Shown here piece by piece: positions 15,080 through 21,227 of a stretch of DNA of 21,227 nucleotides (its first letter is position 1; every line of letters begins with the position of its first letter). Both the position numbers and the translations under genes were made by a program. The DNA lies in assembly GCA_050701635.1 (NCBI GenBank), contig JBOGDF010000049.1:1-21227 (forward strand), in the 5' to 3' direction. The notes beneath the pieces were generated by a model. That model saw only the letters and a list, made by a program, of their open reading frames with translations. It was not told the origin of the DNA and did not search any database. The stretch comes from WHSM01 sp050701635. Lineage in GTDB: Bacteria > Actinomycetota > Actinomycetes > Mycobacteriales > Micromonosporaceae.

Positions 15080-16023
15080 GGGGTGAGCCCAGCGAGGGTG
15101 AGCGCGTCGGCGACCATCGCGGCCGTCTCGTCCTGCGAGGTCATCAGCAACGGCCGGGCGCGCACCTCGACGCCGGCCACCTCGGTGCCGGCGTCGGCGG
15201 TGTCGACCAGCCAGCCGTCCAGCAACCCCTCGCCGGTACGGGCGCCGTACAGGGCGCCGACACCGGCGGCGGAGACCTCCACCCCGTACGCCGGCAGGCA
15301 CTTGTCGGCCATCCCGCGTACCGGGGCGCCACCGACGATCGGGGACAGCCCGACCACCTTCGCCGGGCCGCCGGCCAGCGCGTCCCGGATCCCCGGTACG
15401 GCGAGGATCGGCGCGATGCTCACCACCGGGTTGCTCGGCGCCAGCAGCACCAGATCGGCGCCCCCGATCGCGTCCAGCACTCCCGGCGCCGGCTTCGCGT
15501 CCTCGGCCCCGACGAAGACGAACCGCTGTGCCGGCAGGGCGCCGCGATGGCGTACCCACCACTCCTGGAAGTGCAGCGCCTTGCCGTCGCAGACCACGTG
15601 GGTCTCGACCCGGTCGTCGGTCGCGGGGAGCAGCCGTACCCCCGGTTGCCAGCGGGCGCACAGCGCCTCGGTGACCGCCGAGAGCGGGTAGCCGGCGCCC
15701 AGCATCCGGGTGCGTACCAGGTGGGTGGCGACGTCCCGGTCGCCCAGCCCGAACCAGGTCGGCTCCGCCCCGTACGCCGCCAGCTCCTCCTTCACCGTCC
15801 AGGTCTCGTCCGCCCGCCCCCAGCCGCGGGACGGGTCGGCGCCGCCGCCCAGGGTGTACATCACGCTGTCCAGATCCGGGCAGATCCGCAGCCCGTGCAG
15901 GGTCGCGTCGTCGCCGGTGTTGACCACGGCGGTGACCTCGGCGGCGTGCGCGGCGGCCCAGGCACGTACCCCCAGAAGGAACCTCGCACCACCGATGCCG
16001 CCGGTGAGAACCACGATCTGCAT
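15076..16023 (-). CDS. cofD: CofD/FbiA, 2-phospholactate (or PEP-derived) transferase
   Basis: The 315-residue enzyme transfers the phospholactyl or phosphoenolpyruvyl group from its guanosine diphosphate carrier to FO, giving F420-0 or dehydro-F420-0 and GMP. CofD markers are GGIGGARFLLG at residues 8-18, NTGDD at 35-39 and CPDLDSVMYTL at 48-58. VLLAPSNPVVSIAPIL and SPIVGGAPVRGMADKCL lie further in. In actinobacteria the PEP-derived donor is established for mycobacteria; which donor is used here is not visible. The start at ATG 16023 has AAGGA about seven bases upstream; an in-frame open extension of 45 codons before it is not family-like. The stop overlaps the CofE start, so CofD and CofE form a coupled operon. 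Confidence 0.95.
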   Translation of the reverse strand: MQIVVLTGGIGGARFLLGVRAWAAAHAAEVTAVVNTGDDATLHGLRICPDLDSVMYTLGGGADPSRGWGRADETWTVKEELAAYGAEPTWFGLGDRDVATHLVRTRMLGAGYPLSAVTEALCARWQPGVRLLPATDDRVETHVVCDGKALHFQEWWVRHRGALPAQRFVFVGAEDAKPAPGVLDAIGGADLVLLAPSNPVVSIAPILAVPGIRDALAGGPAKVVGLSPIVGGAPVRGMADKCLPAYGVEVSAAGVGALYGARTGEGLLDGWLVDTADAGTEVAGVEVRARPLLMTSQDETAAMVADALTLAGLTP

Positions 16024-16089
16024 CTGCCCATCCTTACCCAACGCCGACGCCACCCTGCCACCGGTCGGACACGCCATGACACCAGCTAC

Positions 16090-16095
16090 TAGGCT
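16090..16095 (+). promoter_or_regulatory. TAGGCT -10 box for the Gln/Ala-rich membrane protein gene
   Basis: TAGGCT lies 46 bases before the GTG at 16142, in the 118-bp gap with the divergent cofD gene. It would give a leader of about 40 bases, enough for the GAGGGGGAG ribosome site. A weak GGACAC stands 17 bases upstream. Confidence 0.4.
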
Positions 16096-16141
16096 GGGGC
16101 CGATTCCCGAACGGCTGCAAGCACCCTGGCGAGGGGGAGCT

Positions 16142-17233
16142 GTGACGACCCAGAACACTGACGAGGCGACCGCCGGTCAGCACACCAAAACCATCCGGCC
16201 GATCATCGCGTTCGCGCTGCTCGGTGTGGCTGCTCTGGTGCTGCTCGACGTGGTGTTGGGGTTGGCGCTGACCGATCTCGAATTCGTCGACCAGGCCGCC
16301 GGCTTACGCTTCGACTACCTCCTGATGATCGGTCTGCCGTTGCTGGCGGTGCTGATCGCCACGCATGTCGCGCCGGTCATCCCGCAGGCCAAAGCCGTCA
16401 CGATCACGGCGCTGGCGCTGTACGGGCTGGCGGTGGTGTTCCAGCTGCTGGGCCTGGTGACCGGCCTGATGCGGCACTTCGAGCACTTCAGTGCGGCGTC
16501 GTTCGTCTCCTTCGTGCTGTCCCAGCTGGTCGGGTTCACGCTGTTCGGGATCGCGATCTTCTTCGTACTCAAGGTGTTCCTGGGCGCGTTCATGCAGCGT
16601 GCCGCCACACCCGCTTTCGCCGGGTACGGGCAGCAGCAGTTCTCCGGCCAGCAGTACCCGACGCAGCAGCCGTACGGCGCGCAGACCGCGACCGCGCCGG
16701 CGATGCACGCCACCGGGGCGACCGCCGCCGCCACCGCGACCGCCAGCCAGGCCGGGTACGCCCAGCACGGCTACGGCGCGACGCAGCAGGCGTACCAGCA
16801 GCAGCCGGCCCAGGCCGCACAGTACGGCTACCAGCAGGCCGCCCAGCAGCAAGCCGCCCACGAGGCCGCACAACATCAGGCCGCGCAGCAGGCGGCGCAG
16901 CAGCAGGCCGCCCAGCAGCAGGCGGCGTACCAGAACTACCAGGCGGCTGCCCCGACCTCGGCCGCTCCGGCCTCGTCGCCGCCGGCTGGGCAGACCTCCT
17001 CGCCGCCGGCCTCCTCGTACGCCCAGGGCCAGGCGACCGAGATGGTGCAGCCGACCTCCGGGCAGCCCGCGCAGGCCCCGGCACAGACCGCGTGGCCGCC
17101 GTCCCCGATGAGCACCTCGCAGTGGCCGCCCACCCCGGCGGCGAAACCCGCCGCGCAGGCCAGCGGCGAGGACGTACAGCACACCCAGGTGCTCAAGCCC
17201 GACACCTTCCGCGGCGGCAACGCCGGCGGCTGA
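16142..17233 (+). CDS. Four-helix membrane protein with a Gln/Ala-rich cytoplasmic tail
   Basis: The 363-residue product has four membrane helices at about residues 19-43, 57-80, 84-108 and 119-150. A tail of about 210 residues follows, with short Gln/Ala/Tyr repeats (AAQQQAA, QYGYQQ, GYGQQQ) turning Pro/Ser-rich near the end. The C-terminus reads DVQHTQVLKPDTF, with a Thr-Gln-hydrophobic motif resembling Ser/Thr-kinase sites; that is inference. The start is GTG 16142 with GAGGGGGAG just upstream; open sequence before it overlaps cofD. The gene sits between cofD and fbiC but shows no feature of F420 enzymes. It may tether proteins at the membrane or septum; I have no direct evidence and do not recognise a named family. 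Confidence 0.8.
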   Translation: MTTQNTDEATAGQHTKTIRPIIAFALLGVAALVLLDVVLGLALTDLEFVDQAAGLRFDYLLMIGLPLLAVLIATHVAPVIPQAKAVTITALALYGLAVVFQLLGLVTGLMRHFEHFSAASFVSFVLSQLVGFTLFGIAIFFVLKVFLGAFMQRAATPAFAGYGQQQFSGQQYPTQQPYGAQTATAPAMHATGATAAATATASQAGYAQHGYGATQQAYQQQPAQAAQYGYQQAAQQQAAHEAAQHQAAQQAAQQQAAQQQAAYQNYQAAAPTSAAPASSPPAGQTSSPPASSYAQGQATEMVQPTSGQPAQAPAQTAWPPSPMSTSQWPPTPAAKPAAQASGEDVQHTQVLKPDTFRGGNAGG

Positions 17234-17291
17234 CCCGGCAGGGTTGGCCTGATCACAGCGCCGGACCGGCGGTTTCGTCGGGGTAGTTACG

Positions 17292-17297
17292 TAGGCT
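17292..17297 (+). promoter_or_regulatory. TAGGCT -10 box for leaderless fbiC
   Basis: TAGGCT is followed by seven bases (TCACCGC) and then the ATG at 17305. No ribosome site precedes the ATG. The spacing is the same as at the sensor kinase gene. Confidence 0.55.
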
Positions 17298-17304
17298 TCA
17301 CCGC

Positions 17305-19854
17305 ATGCCCGACCCTGGGACACCCCCGCGCGGCGCCGAGCCGGAGCCGACCCCCAGCGCGGTGCGACGCGCGCTGCGGCGGGTGGCGGACGGCCGGTCG
17401 CTCGACGTGACCGAGGCCGCGGTGCTGCTCGCCGCCCGGGGGGACGCGCTCGACGAGCTGCTCTCCGCCGCTTCCCGGGTACGCGACGCCGGGCTGGTCG
17501 CCGTGGGTCGGCCGGGCGTGGTGACGTACTCCCGGAAGGTCTTCATCCCGCTCTCGCGGCTGTGTCGCGACCGGTGCCACTACTGCACTTTCGCCACCGT
17601 GCCGGGGCGGTTGCCGGCGGCGTTCCTGGAGCGCGACGAGGTGCTCGCGATCGCGCGGGCGGGGGCGGCGCAGGGGTGCAAGGAGGCGCTGTTCACGCTC
17701 GGCGACCGGCCGGAGGAGCGCTGGGACGCCGCCCGCGCCTGGCTGGACGAGCGCGGCTACGCGTCGACGCTGGACTACGTACGGGCGTGCGCGATCGCCG
17801 TGCTGGAGGAGACCGGGCTGCTGCCGCACCTCAACCCCGGGGTGATGAGCTGGGAAGAGCTGCAGCGGCTCAAGCCGGTCGCCCCGAGCATGGGCATGAT
17901 GCTGGAGACCACCGCCGCGCGGCTGTGGTCCGAGCCGGGCGGTCCGCACTACGGCTCACCCGACAAGGATCCGGCGGTACGCCTGCGCGTGCTCGCCGAC
18001 GCCGGCCGGGTCGGGGTGCCGTTCACCACCGGGATCCTGATCGGGATCGGGGAAACCCGTACCGAGCGGGCGGAGTCGCTGTTCGCGATCCGGCAGGTGG
18101 CCCGGGAGTACGGCCACATCCAGGAAACCATCGTGCAGAATTTCCGCGCCAAGCCGGACACCGCGATGCGCGACACCCCGGACGCCGAGCTGGACGACCT
18201 GGCCGCCACCATCGCGGTGGCCCGCCTCGTGCTCGGCCCGAAGGCGCGGCTGCAGGCCCCGCCCAACCTGGTCGACGACCAGTACGCCCTGATGCTGCGC
18301 GCCGGGATCGACGACTGGGGCGGGGTGTCCCCGGTGACCGCCGACCACGTCAACCCGGAGCGGCCCTGGCCGGCGATCGACCAGCTCGCGGCGCGCAGCC
18401 AGGCCGCCGGCTTCCGGCTGGCCGAGCGGCTGACCGTCTACCCGGAGTACGTGACCGCCGGCGGCGCCTGGATCGACGCCCGGGTGGCGGGGCACGTCGC
18501 GGCGTTGGCCGACCCGGCGACGGGCATGGCGCGCGACGCTGCGCTGCCGGTCGGGCAACCCTGGCAGGAGCCGGACGGCGGCTTCGCCTCCGCCGGGCGG
18601 GTCGACCTGCATACCGAGATCGACGGCACCGGCCGTACCGGGGACCGGCGCGGCGACTTCGACACGGTGTACGGCGACTGGTCCGCGGTGAAGCAGGCCG
18701 CCGCCCGGTCGGCTCGAACCGGCCCGGTCCGGTTCGATGGCGACGTCGCCGAGGGGCTGCGGATCGCGGCCGACGACCCCGCCGCGCTGTTGGAGCCGGA
18801 GCGGGAGCGGCACGCGCTCGCGCTGTTCCACGCCGACGGCGCCGCCCTCGACGCGCTCACCACGCTGGCCGACCAGGTGCGCGCCGACACCGTGGGCGAG
18901 GACGTCACGTACGTGGTCAACCGCAATATCAACTTCACGAACGTCTGCTACGTCGGCTGCCGGTTCTGCGCGTTCGCCCAGCGAGAGCGGGACGCCGACG
19001 CGTACCGGCTCTCGGTGGACGAGGTGGCGGACCGGGCCGAGCAGGCGTGGCACGCCGGCGCCACCGAGGTCTGTATGCAGGGCGGCATCGACCCCCAGCT
19101 GCCGGTCACCGGGTACGCCGACATCGTGCGCGCCGTGAAAGCCCGGGTGCCGGGGATGCACGTGCACGCGTACAGCCCGATGGAGGTGGTGACCGCGGCG
19201 GCGAAGGCCGGTGTCTCGATCCGCGAGTGGCTGACCGGCGTCCAAGCGGCCGGGCTGGACAGCATGCCGGGCACCGCGGCGGAGATCCTGGACGACGACG
19301 TGCGCTGGGTGCTCACCAAGGGCAAGCTGCCGGCGGCGCAGTGGGTCGAGGTGATCGAGACCGCCCACCAGCTCGGCATCCGCAGCTCGTCGACCATGAT
19401 GTACGGCCACGTCGACCACCCCGGTCACTGGCTGACGCACCTGCGGGTGCTGGCCCGGATCCAGGACCGTACCGGCGGGTTCACCGAGTTCGTGCCGCTG
19501 CCGTTCGTACACGCCAATGCCCCGATCTATCTCGCGGGCATCGCGCGGCCGGGGCCGACGCTACGGGACAACCGGGTGGTGCACGCGATGGCGCGGCTGT
19601 TGCTGCACCGCCGGATCGACAACATCCAGTGCTCGTGGGTGAAGCTCGGCGACGAGGGCACGGTGGCGATGCTGCGCGGCGGCGCCAACGATCTCGGCGG
19701 CACGCTGATGGAGGAGACGATCAGCCGGATGGCGGGTTCCGCCCACGGCTCGTCGCGCTCGGCGGAGCAGCTGATCGCGATCGCCACCGCCGCCGGACGA
19801 CCGGTACGCCAGCGCAGCACCGTATACGGGCCGGCCGTACCCGCGGCGGGCTAG
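17305..19854 (+). CDS. fbiC: Bifunctional FO synthase (CofG/CofH fusion)
   Basis: The 849-residue protein is the fused radical-SAM FO synthase of actinobacteria. It makes 7,8-didemethyl-8-hydroxy-5-deazariboflavin (FO) from tyrosine and a flavin precursor. The N-terminal CofG half has the [4Fe-4S] motif at Cys87, Cys91 and Cys94 (LCRDRCHYCTFA). The CofH half has it at Cys548, Cys552 and Cys555 (VCYVGCRFCAFA). Other family marks are QNFRAKPDTAM, LQAPPNLVDD, GGIDPQLPVTGYADIV, STMMYGHVDH and QCSWVKLG. Length and both clusters are complete, so the enzyme should be active. The ATG at 17305 follows a TAGGCT box by seven bases. FO is the substrate of CofD, encoded 1.3 kb away on the other strand. 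Confidence 0.97.
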   Translation: MPDPGTPPRGAEPEPTPSAVRRALRRVADGRSLDVTEAAVLLAARGDALDELLSAASRVRDAGLVAVGRPGVVTYSRKVFIPLSRLCRDRCHYCTFATVPGRLPAAFLERDEVLAIARAGAAQGCKEALFTLGDRPEERWDAARAWLDERGYASTLDYVRACAIAVLEETGLLPHLNPGVMSWEELQRLKPVAPSMGMMLETTAARLWSEPGGPHYGSPDKDPAVRLRVLADAGRVGVPFTTGILIGIGETRTERAESLFAIRQVAREYGHIQETIVQNFRAKPDTAMRDTPDAELDDLAATIAVARLVLGPKARLQAPPNLVDDQYALMLRAGIDDWGGVSPVTADHVNPERPWPAIDQLAARSQAAGFRLAERLTVYPEYVTAGGAWIDARVAGHVAALADPATGMARDAALPVGQPWQEPDGGFASAGRVDLHTEIDGTGRTGDRRGDFDTVYGDWSAVKQAAARSARTGPVRFDGDVAEGLRIAADDPAALLEPERERHALALFHADGAALDALTTLADQVRADTVGEDVTYVVNRNINFTNVCYVGCRFCAFAQRERDADAYRLSVDEVADRAEQAWHAGATEVCMQGGIDPQLPVTGYADIVRAVKARVPGMHVHAYSPMEVVTAAAKAGVSIREWLTGVQAAGLDSMPGTAAEILDDDVRWVLTKGKLPAAQWVEVIETAHQLGIRSSSTMMYGHVDHPGHWLTHLRVLARIQDRTGGFTEFVPLPFVHANAPIYLAGIARPGPTLRDNRVVHAMARLLLHRRIDNIQCSWVKLGDEGTVAMLRGGANDLGGTLMEETISRMAGSAHGSSRSAEQLIAIATAAGRPVRQRSTVYGPAVPAAG

Positions 19855-19920
19855 CCGCGTTGTTAGGGCATCGGCCGTTTGGTAGCGGCGCGATGCGGTG
19901 ATCGTGTCACGGAGCGGGAC

Positions 19921-19941
19921 GTTGGCGTGATCAACGCCAAC
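19921..19941 (+). terminator. Inverted repeat after fbiC (terminator or operator)
   Basis: GTTGGCGT (19921-19928) and ACGCCAAC (19934-19941) form an 8-bp stem with a GATCA loop, 67 bp after the fbiC stop. A moderately AT-rich stretch follows (TAATCAGG, CATTTATCAGG). It could end fbiC transcription or act as an upstream regulatory site of whiB. TAATCAGG and TTATCAGG are near-identical direct repeats 12 bp apart. Confidence 0.5.
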
Positions 19942-19967
19942 TAATCAGGCCATTTATCAGGTTCCGC

Positions 19968-19997
19968 TTGACGGCGCACGTATTACACGCGTGTAAT
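19968..19997 (+). promoter_or_regulatory. whiB promoter, TTGACG-N18-TGTAAT
   Basis: The -35 TTGACG is at 19968-19973 and the -10 TGTAAT at 19992-19997, with an 18-bp spacer. Each differs from the consensus by one base. It is the best consensus-like promoter in the window and would give a leader of about 105 bases before the whiB ATG. Confidence 0.7.
19982..19997. promoter_or_regulatory. Perfect 16-bp palindrome over the whiB -10 box
   Basis: ATTACACGCGTGTAAT is a perfect palindrome that covers the whole -10 box. A bound protein would block the promoter. The half-sites TTACAC and GTGTAA resemble BldD half-sites (TNACNC and GNGTNA), but with two bases between them instead of one. Confidence 0.65.
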
Positions 19998-20025
19998 TTC
20001 AATGAGGTCACTGTGAGGGGCGGCT

Positions 20026-20088
20026 ATGAAGCAGCGTCAATCGGGCGAAACGGACAGGCCTCAAGGGGGACCGGCGGCGGGCCGGTGA
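20026..20088 (+). CDS. Possible 20-residue leader peptide upstream of whiB
   Basis: An ATG at 20026 has GAGGGG five bases upstream (20015-20020) and opens a 20-codon frame ending in TGA at 20086-20088, 20 bases before the whiB ATG. The peptide starts MKQRQSGE and is Arg/Gly/Pro-rich, with no hydrophobic stretch. Because it lies in the whiB leader, its translation could influence whiB. It may also be chance; only the ribosome site and position support it. Confidence 0.4.
   Translation: MKQRQSGETDRPQGGPAAGR
20070..20086 (+). promoter_or_regulatory. Hairpin at the end of the whiB leader ORF
   Basis: ACCGGC (20070-20075) and GCCGGT (20081-20086) form a 6-bp GC-rich stem with a 5-base loop. It ends on the first base of the leader stop codon and lies just before the whiB ribosome site. 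A ribosome finishing the leader ORF would melt it. Confidence 0.5.
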
Positions 20089-20108
20089 ATATAGAAGGGG
20101 GCGCGGTG

Positions 20109-20369
20109 ATGGACACCGAGCACACGATGACCGACCTCCTGGGGGATGCGCCGGAGTGGCAGGAGCGCGCGCTGTGCGCCCAGACCGACCCGGAGGCGTT
20201 CTTCCCGGAGAAGGGCGGCTCCACCCGAGAGGCGAAGCGGATCTGTTCCCGGTGCGAAGTCAAGACCGAGTGCCTGGAGTATTCGCTGGCACACGACGAG
20301 CGCTTCGGAATCTGGGGCGGCCTGTCCGAGCGGGAGCGCCGCCGCTTGAAGAAAGCAGCCAGCGCTTAG
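20109..20369 (+). CDS. whiB: WhiB-family iron-sulfur transcription factor (WhiB/WhiB2/WhmD type)
   Basis: The 86-residue protein has the four cysteines that ligate a [4Fe-4S] cluster: Cys23, Cys46, Cys49 and Cys55 (C-X22-C-X2-C-X5-C). The conserved turn GIWGG and basic tail ERERRRLKKAA follow. The stretch WQERALCAQTDPEAFFPEKG is close to my recollection of Streptomyces WhiB, whose orthologues control sporulation septation and cell division together with WhiA. These proteins act bound to the main sigma factor. The start at ATG 20109 has AAGGGGG about 7 bases upstream and gives the family length. A promoter, palindrome, small ORF and hairpin precede it. Its stop overlaps that of the converging zincin-like gene. 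Confidence 0.95.
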   Translation: MDTEHTMTDLLGDAPEWQERALCAQTDPEAFFPEKGGSTREAKRICSRCEVKTECLEYSLAHDERFGIWGGLSERERRRLKKAASA

Positions 20370-20815
20370 GGGCGTTCGACGTCGTCGGGGTTGAGGCCCA
20401 GCAGGTTGGCCAGCTGCTCGACAATCACGTCGTGCACCAGGTCGGCGAGATCCTCCCGGTTGCCGGCGCGGAACTCCAGGGGACGCCGGTAGACCACGAT
20501 CCGGGGAAGCGGGCCCTCGGTGTCGCGGGGGCGGCCGGGCAGCAGCCGGGCGAGCGGCACCTCGCCGTCTTCCAGGACGTCGGAGTCGTACACGTTCAGC
20601 TCCGGCGGCACTTCTTCCACCGCGAACTCGATGCTCGCCAGCTCCTTGGACCAGCGACCCTCGAGCTGCTCGACCGCGTCCAGCACCAGATCGTCGAAGA
20701 GCTCGGAACGGGTACGCGACAGCGGCACCGCCGCCGGCACCAACCGCCCACGCAGCCCACGGCCACGTCGGTCGCGCCGGCTGCGAGGTGCCCGGCGAGT
20801 GCGGTCGGCCTCCAC
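20366..20815 (-). CDS. Metallopeptidase-family (zincin-like) protein with a degenerate zinc motif
   Basis: The 149-residue protein belongs to a short actinobacterial family annotated as metallopeptidase family protein. Family marks are RGRGLRGRLVPAAVPLSRTR near the N-terminus, FDDLVLDAVEQLEGRW, IEFAVEEVPP, and RIVVYRRPLEFRAGNREDL. The place of the HExxH zinc motif reads VHDVIVEQLANLLG (His128, Asp129, Glu133), so the second histidine is absent and peptidase activity is doubtful. I chose GTG 20815, six bases after a TACGCT box; ATG 20857 is an in-frame alternative that adds 14 residues. The gene diverges from DUF3499 and ends inside the whiB stop. Its role is unknown. Confidence 0.8.
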   Translation of the reverse strand: MEADRTRRAPRSRRDRRGRGLRGRLVPAAVPLSRTRSELFDDLVLDAVEQLEGRWSKELASIEFAVEEVPPELNVYDSDVLEDGEVPLARLLPGRPRDTEGPLPRIVVYRRPLEFRAGNREDLADLVHDVIVEQLANLLGLNPDDVERP

Positions 20816-20821
20816 GAGATG

Positions 20822-20827
20822 AGCGTA
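20822..20827 (-). promoter_or_regulatory. TACGCT -10 box for the zincin-like gene
   Basis: On the minus strand TACGCT is followed by six bases (CATCTC) and the GTG at 20815. No ribosome site precedes the GTG, so a leaderless start is plausible. Confidence 0.4.
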
Positions 20828-20918
20828 TCCCGGCCGCCCGCCGGCCCCCGCGGGCATCGCGACAGACCCGGCACGGCGTGTCGAGTCGGACAACCTGCGG
20901 CGGGTACGCGCGGCCAAG

Positions 20919-20924
20919 TACCGT
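20919..20924 (+). promoter_or_regulatory. TACCGT -10 box for leaderless DUF3499 gene
   Basis: TACCGT is followed by seven bases (GTCGCCC) and the GTG at 20932. No ribosome site precedes the GTG. The spacing equals that at fbiC and the kinase operon. Confidence 0.5.
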
Positions 20925-20931
20925 GTCGCCC

Positions 20932-21227
20932 GTGAGGCCACAGAGGCAGTGCTCGCGCAACGGTTGTCCGCTGGGTGCGGTCGCGACACTCACGTACGTG
21001 TACGCCGACTCCACCGCCGTGGTGGGCCCGCTCGCCGCGTTCGCCGAGCCCCACTCGTACGACCTGTGTGAGGAGCACGCGCTGCGGCTGACCGCGCCAC
21101 TCGGCTGGGACCTGGTACGCGCCGAAGGCGACCTCGCCGACCCCGGCCCGAGCAGCGACGACATCCTGGCGCTCGCCGACGCCGTCCGCGAGGCCGGCCG
21201 CCCCGGCGCCCGCGACGAGTCCGCCGC
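20932..21227 (+). CDS. DUF3499 family protein, N-terminal part
   Basis: The gene begins at GTG 20932 and runs off the window end, so about 98 residues are visible. The start RPQRQCSRNGCPLGAVATLTY is characteristic of DUF3499, a small actinobacterial family of unknown function. Cys7, Cys12, Cys46 and His49 (CSRNGC, LCEEHA) look like a zinc site of the ribbon type. The middle segment TAPLGWDLVRAEGD is also typical. The N-terminus is complete and there is no frame break. In relatives it lies beside whiB and the metallopeptidase-family gene, as here (from memory). The last visible residues are a Glu/Ala/Arg-rich stretch. Confidence 0.9.
   Translation, partial: MRPQRQCSRNGCPLGAVATLTYVYADSTAVVGPLAAFAEPHSYDLCEEHALRLTAPLGWDLVRAEGDLADPGPSSDDILALADAVREAGRPGARDESA

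Noticed and set aside
15080..15661. Upstream in-frame extension of cofE (194 codons)
   Set aside because: It runs inside cofD in another frame and reads as Arg/Gly-rich noise. The GTG at 15079 overlapping the cofD stop is the natural start.
13883..15691. A 602-codon plus-strand frame
   Set aside because: It is antisense to the cofE-Nudix fusion and cofD, which have clear motifs; no recognisable protein.
16600..16960. Possible CRISPR or tandem-repeat array
   Set aside because: The CAGCAG-rich repeats are codons of the Gln/Ala-rich tail of the membrane protein, irregular and without spacers.
17562..19901. A 779-codon plus-strand frame and a 518-codon minus-strand frame over fbiC
   Set aside because: Both overlap the unmistakable FbiC frame and give Arg/Gly/Ala-rich sequence with no family features.
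1..21227. Mobile elements, phage genes, tRNA or rRNA genes
   Set aside because: I saw no transposase or integrase motifs, no terminal repeats of an insertion sequence, and no cloverleaf or rRNA-like stretch. The toxin-antitoxin pair is the only accessory-type module.

Overview
The window is about 70% GC with a strong GC bias at third codon positions. It carries a bifunctional FO synthase, WhiB, NarL-type two-component and DUF3499 genes, which points to an actinomycete. The combination TIGR03089 protein, Ami_2 amidase, glycosyltransferase, mannose-1-phosphate guanylyltransferase, CofE/CofD, WhiB and DUF3499 suggests Micromonosporaceae (inference from gene content). It reads as ordinary chromosome: I see no tRNA, rRNA, CRISPR array or transposase.

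Layout. 37-3473: a four-helix membrane protein (-) diverges from an acyl-CoA thioesterase (+), followed by an acetoacetyl-CoA synthetase (+). 3474-4036 is a gene-poor stretch ending in strong hairpins. 4037-6708 is a minus-strand operon: sensor kinase, response regulator, TIGR03089 protein. 6874-8308: an unrecognised small protein (+), a 73-bp inverted repeat, then a cupin (-) and a MarR regulator (+) sharing a divergent control region with two dyads. 8372-11962: secreted peptidoglycan amidase, GT4 glycosyltransferase and mannose-1-phosphate guanylyltransferase (envelope building). 11959-12853: MmcQ/YjbR and SRPBCC proteins (-). 12996-13711: a VapBC-like toxin-antitoxin pair behind repeated operator-like boxes. 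13721-19854: coenzyme F420 block with a CofE-Nudix fusion and CofD (-), a Gln/Ala-rich membrane protein (+) and FbiC (+). 20026-21227: WhiB with an elaborate leader, a degenerate zincin-like protein (-) and the start of a DUF3499 protein (+).

How the genes connect. FbiC makes FO, CofD attaches the phospholactyl-type group and CofE adds glutamates, so three F420 steps lie within about 6 kb. The guanylyl-PEP/phospholactate synthase (CofC/FbiD) and an FbiB-type nitroreductase domain are not here. ManC makes GDP-mannose and is translationally coupled to the glycosyltransferase.

Most interesting observations: the CofE ligase is fused to a C-terminal Nudix domain rather than an FbiB nitroreductase domain. 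The whiB leader has a good promoter, a perfect 16-bp palindrome over its -10 box, a 20-codon upstream ORF with its own ribosome site, and a hairpin at that ORF's end. Operator-like repeats at helical spacing precede vapBC and lie between marR and the cupin gene. A 73-bp inverted repeat abuts the cupin stop. TANNNT boxes, often TAGGCT, lie 6-8 bases before several starts, suggesting leaderless mRNAs.
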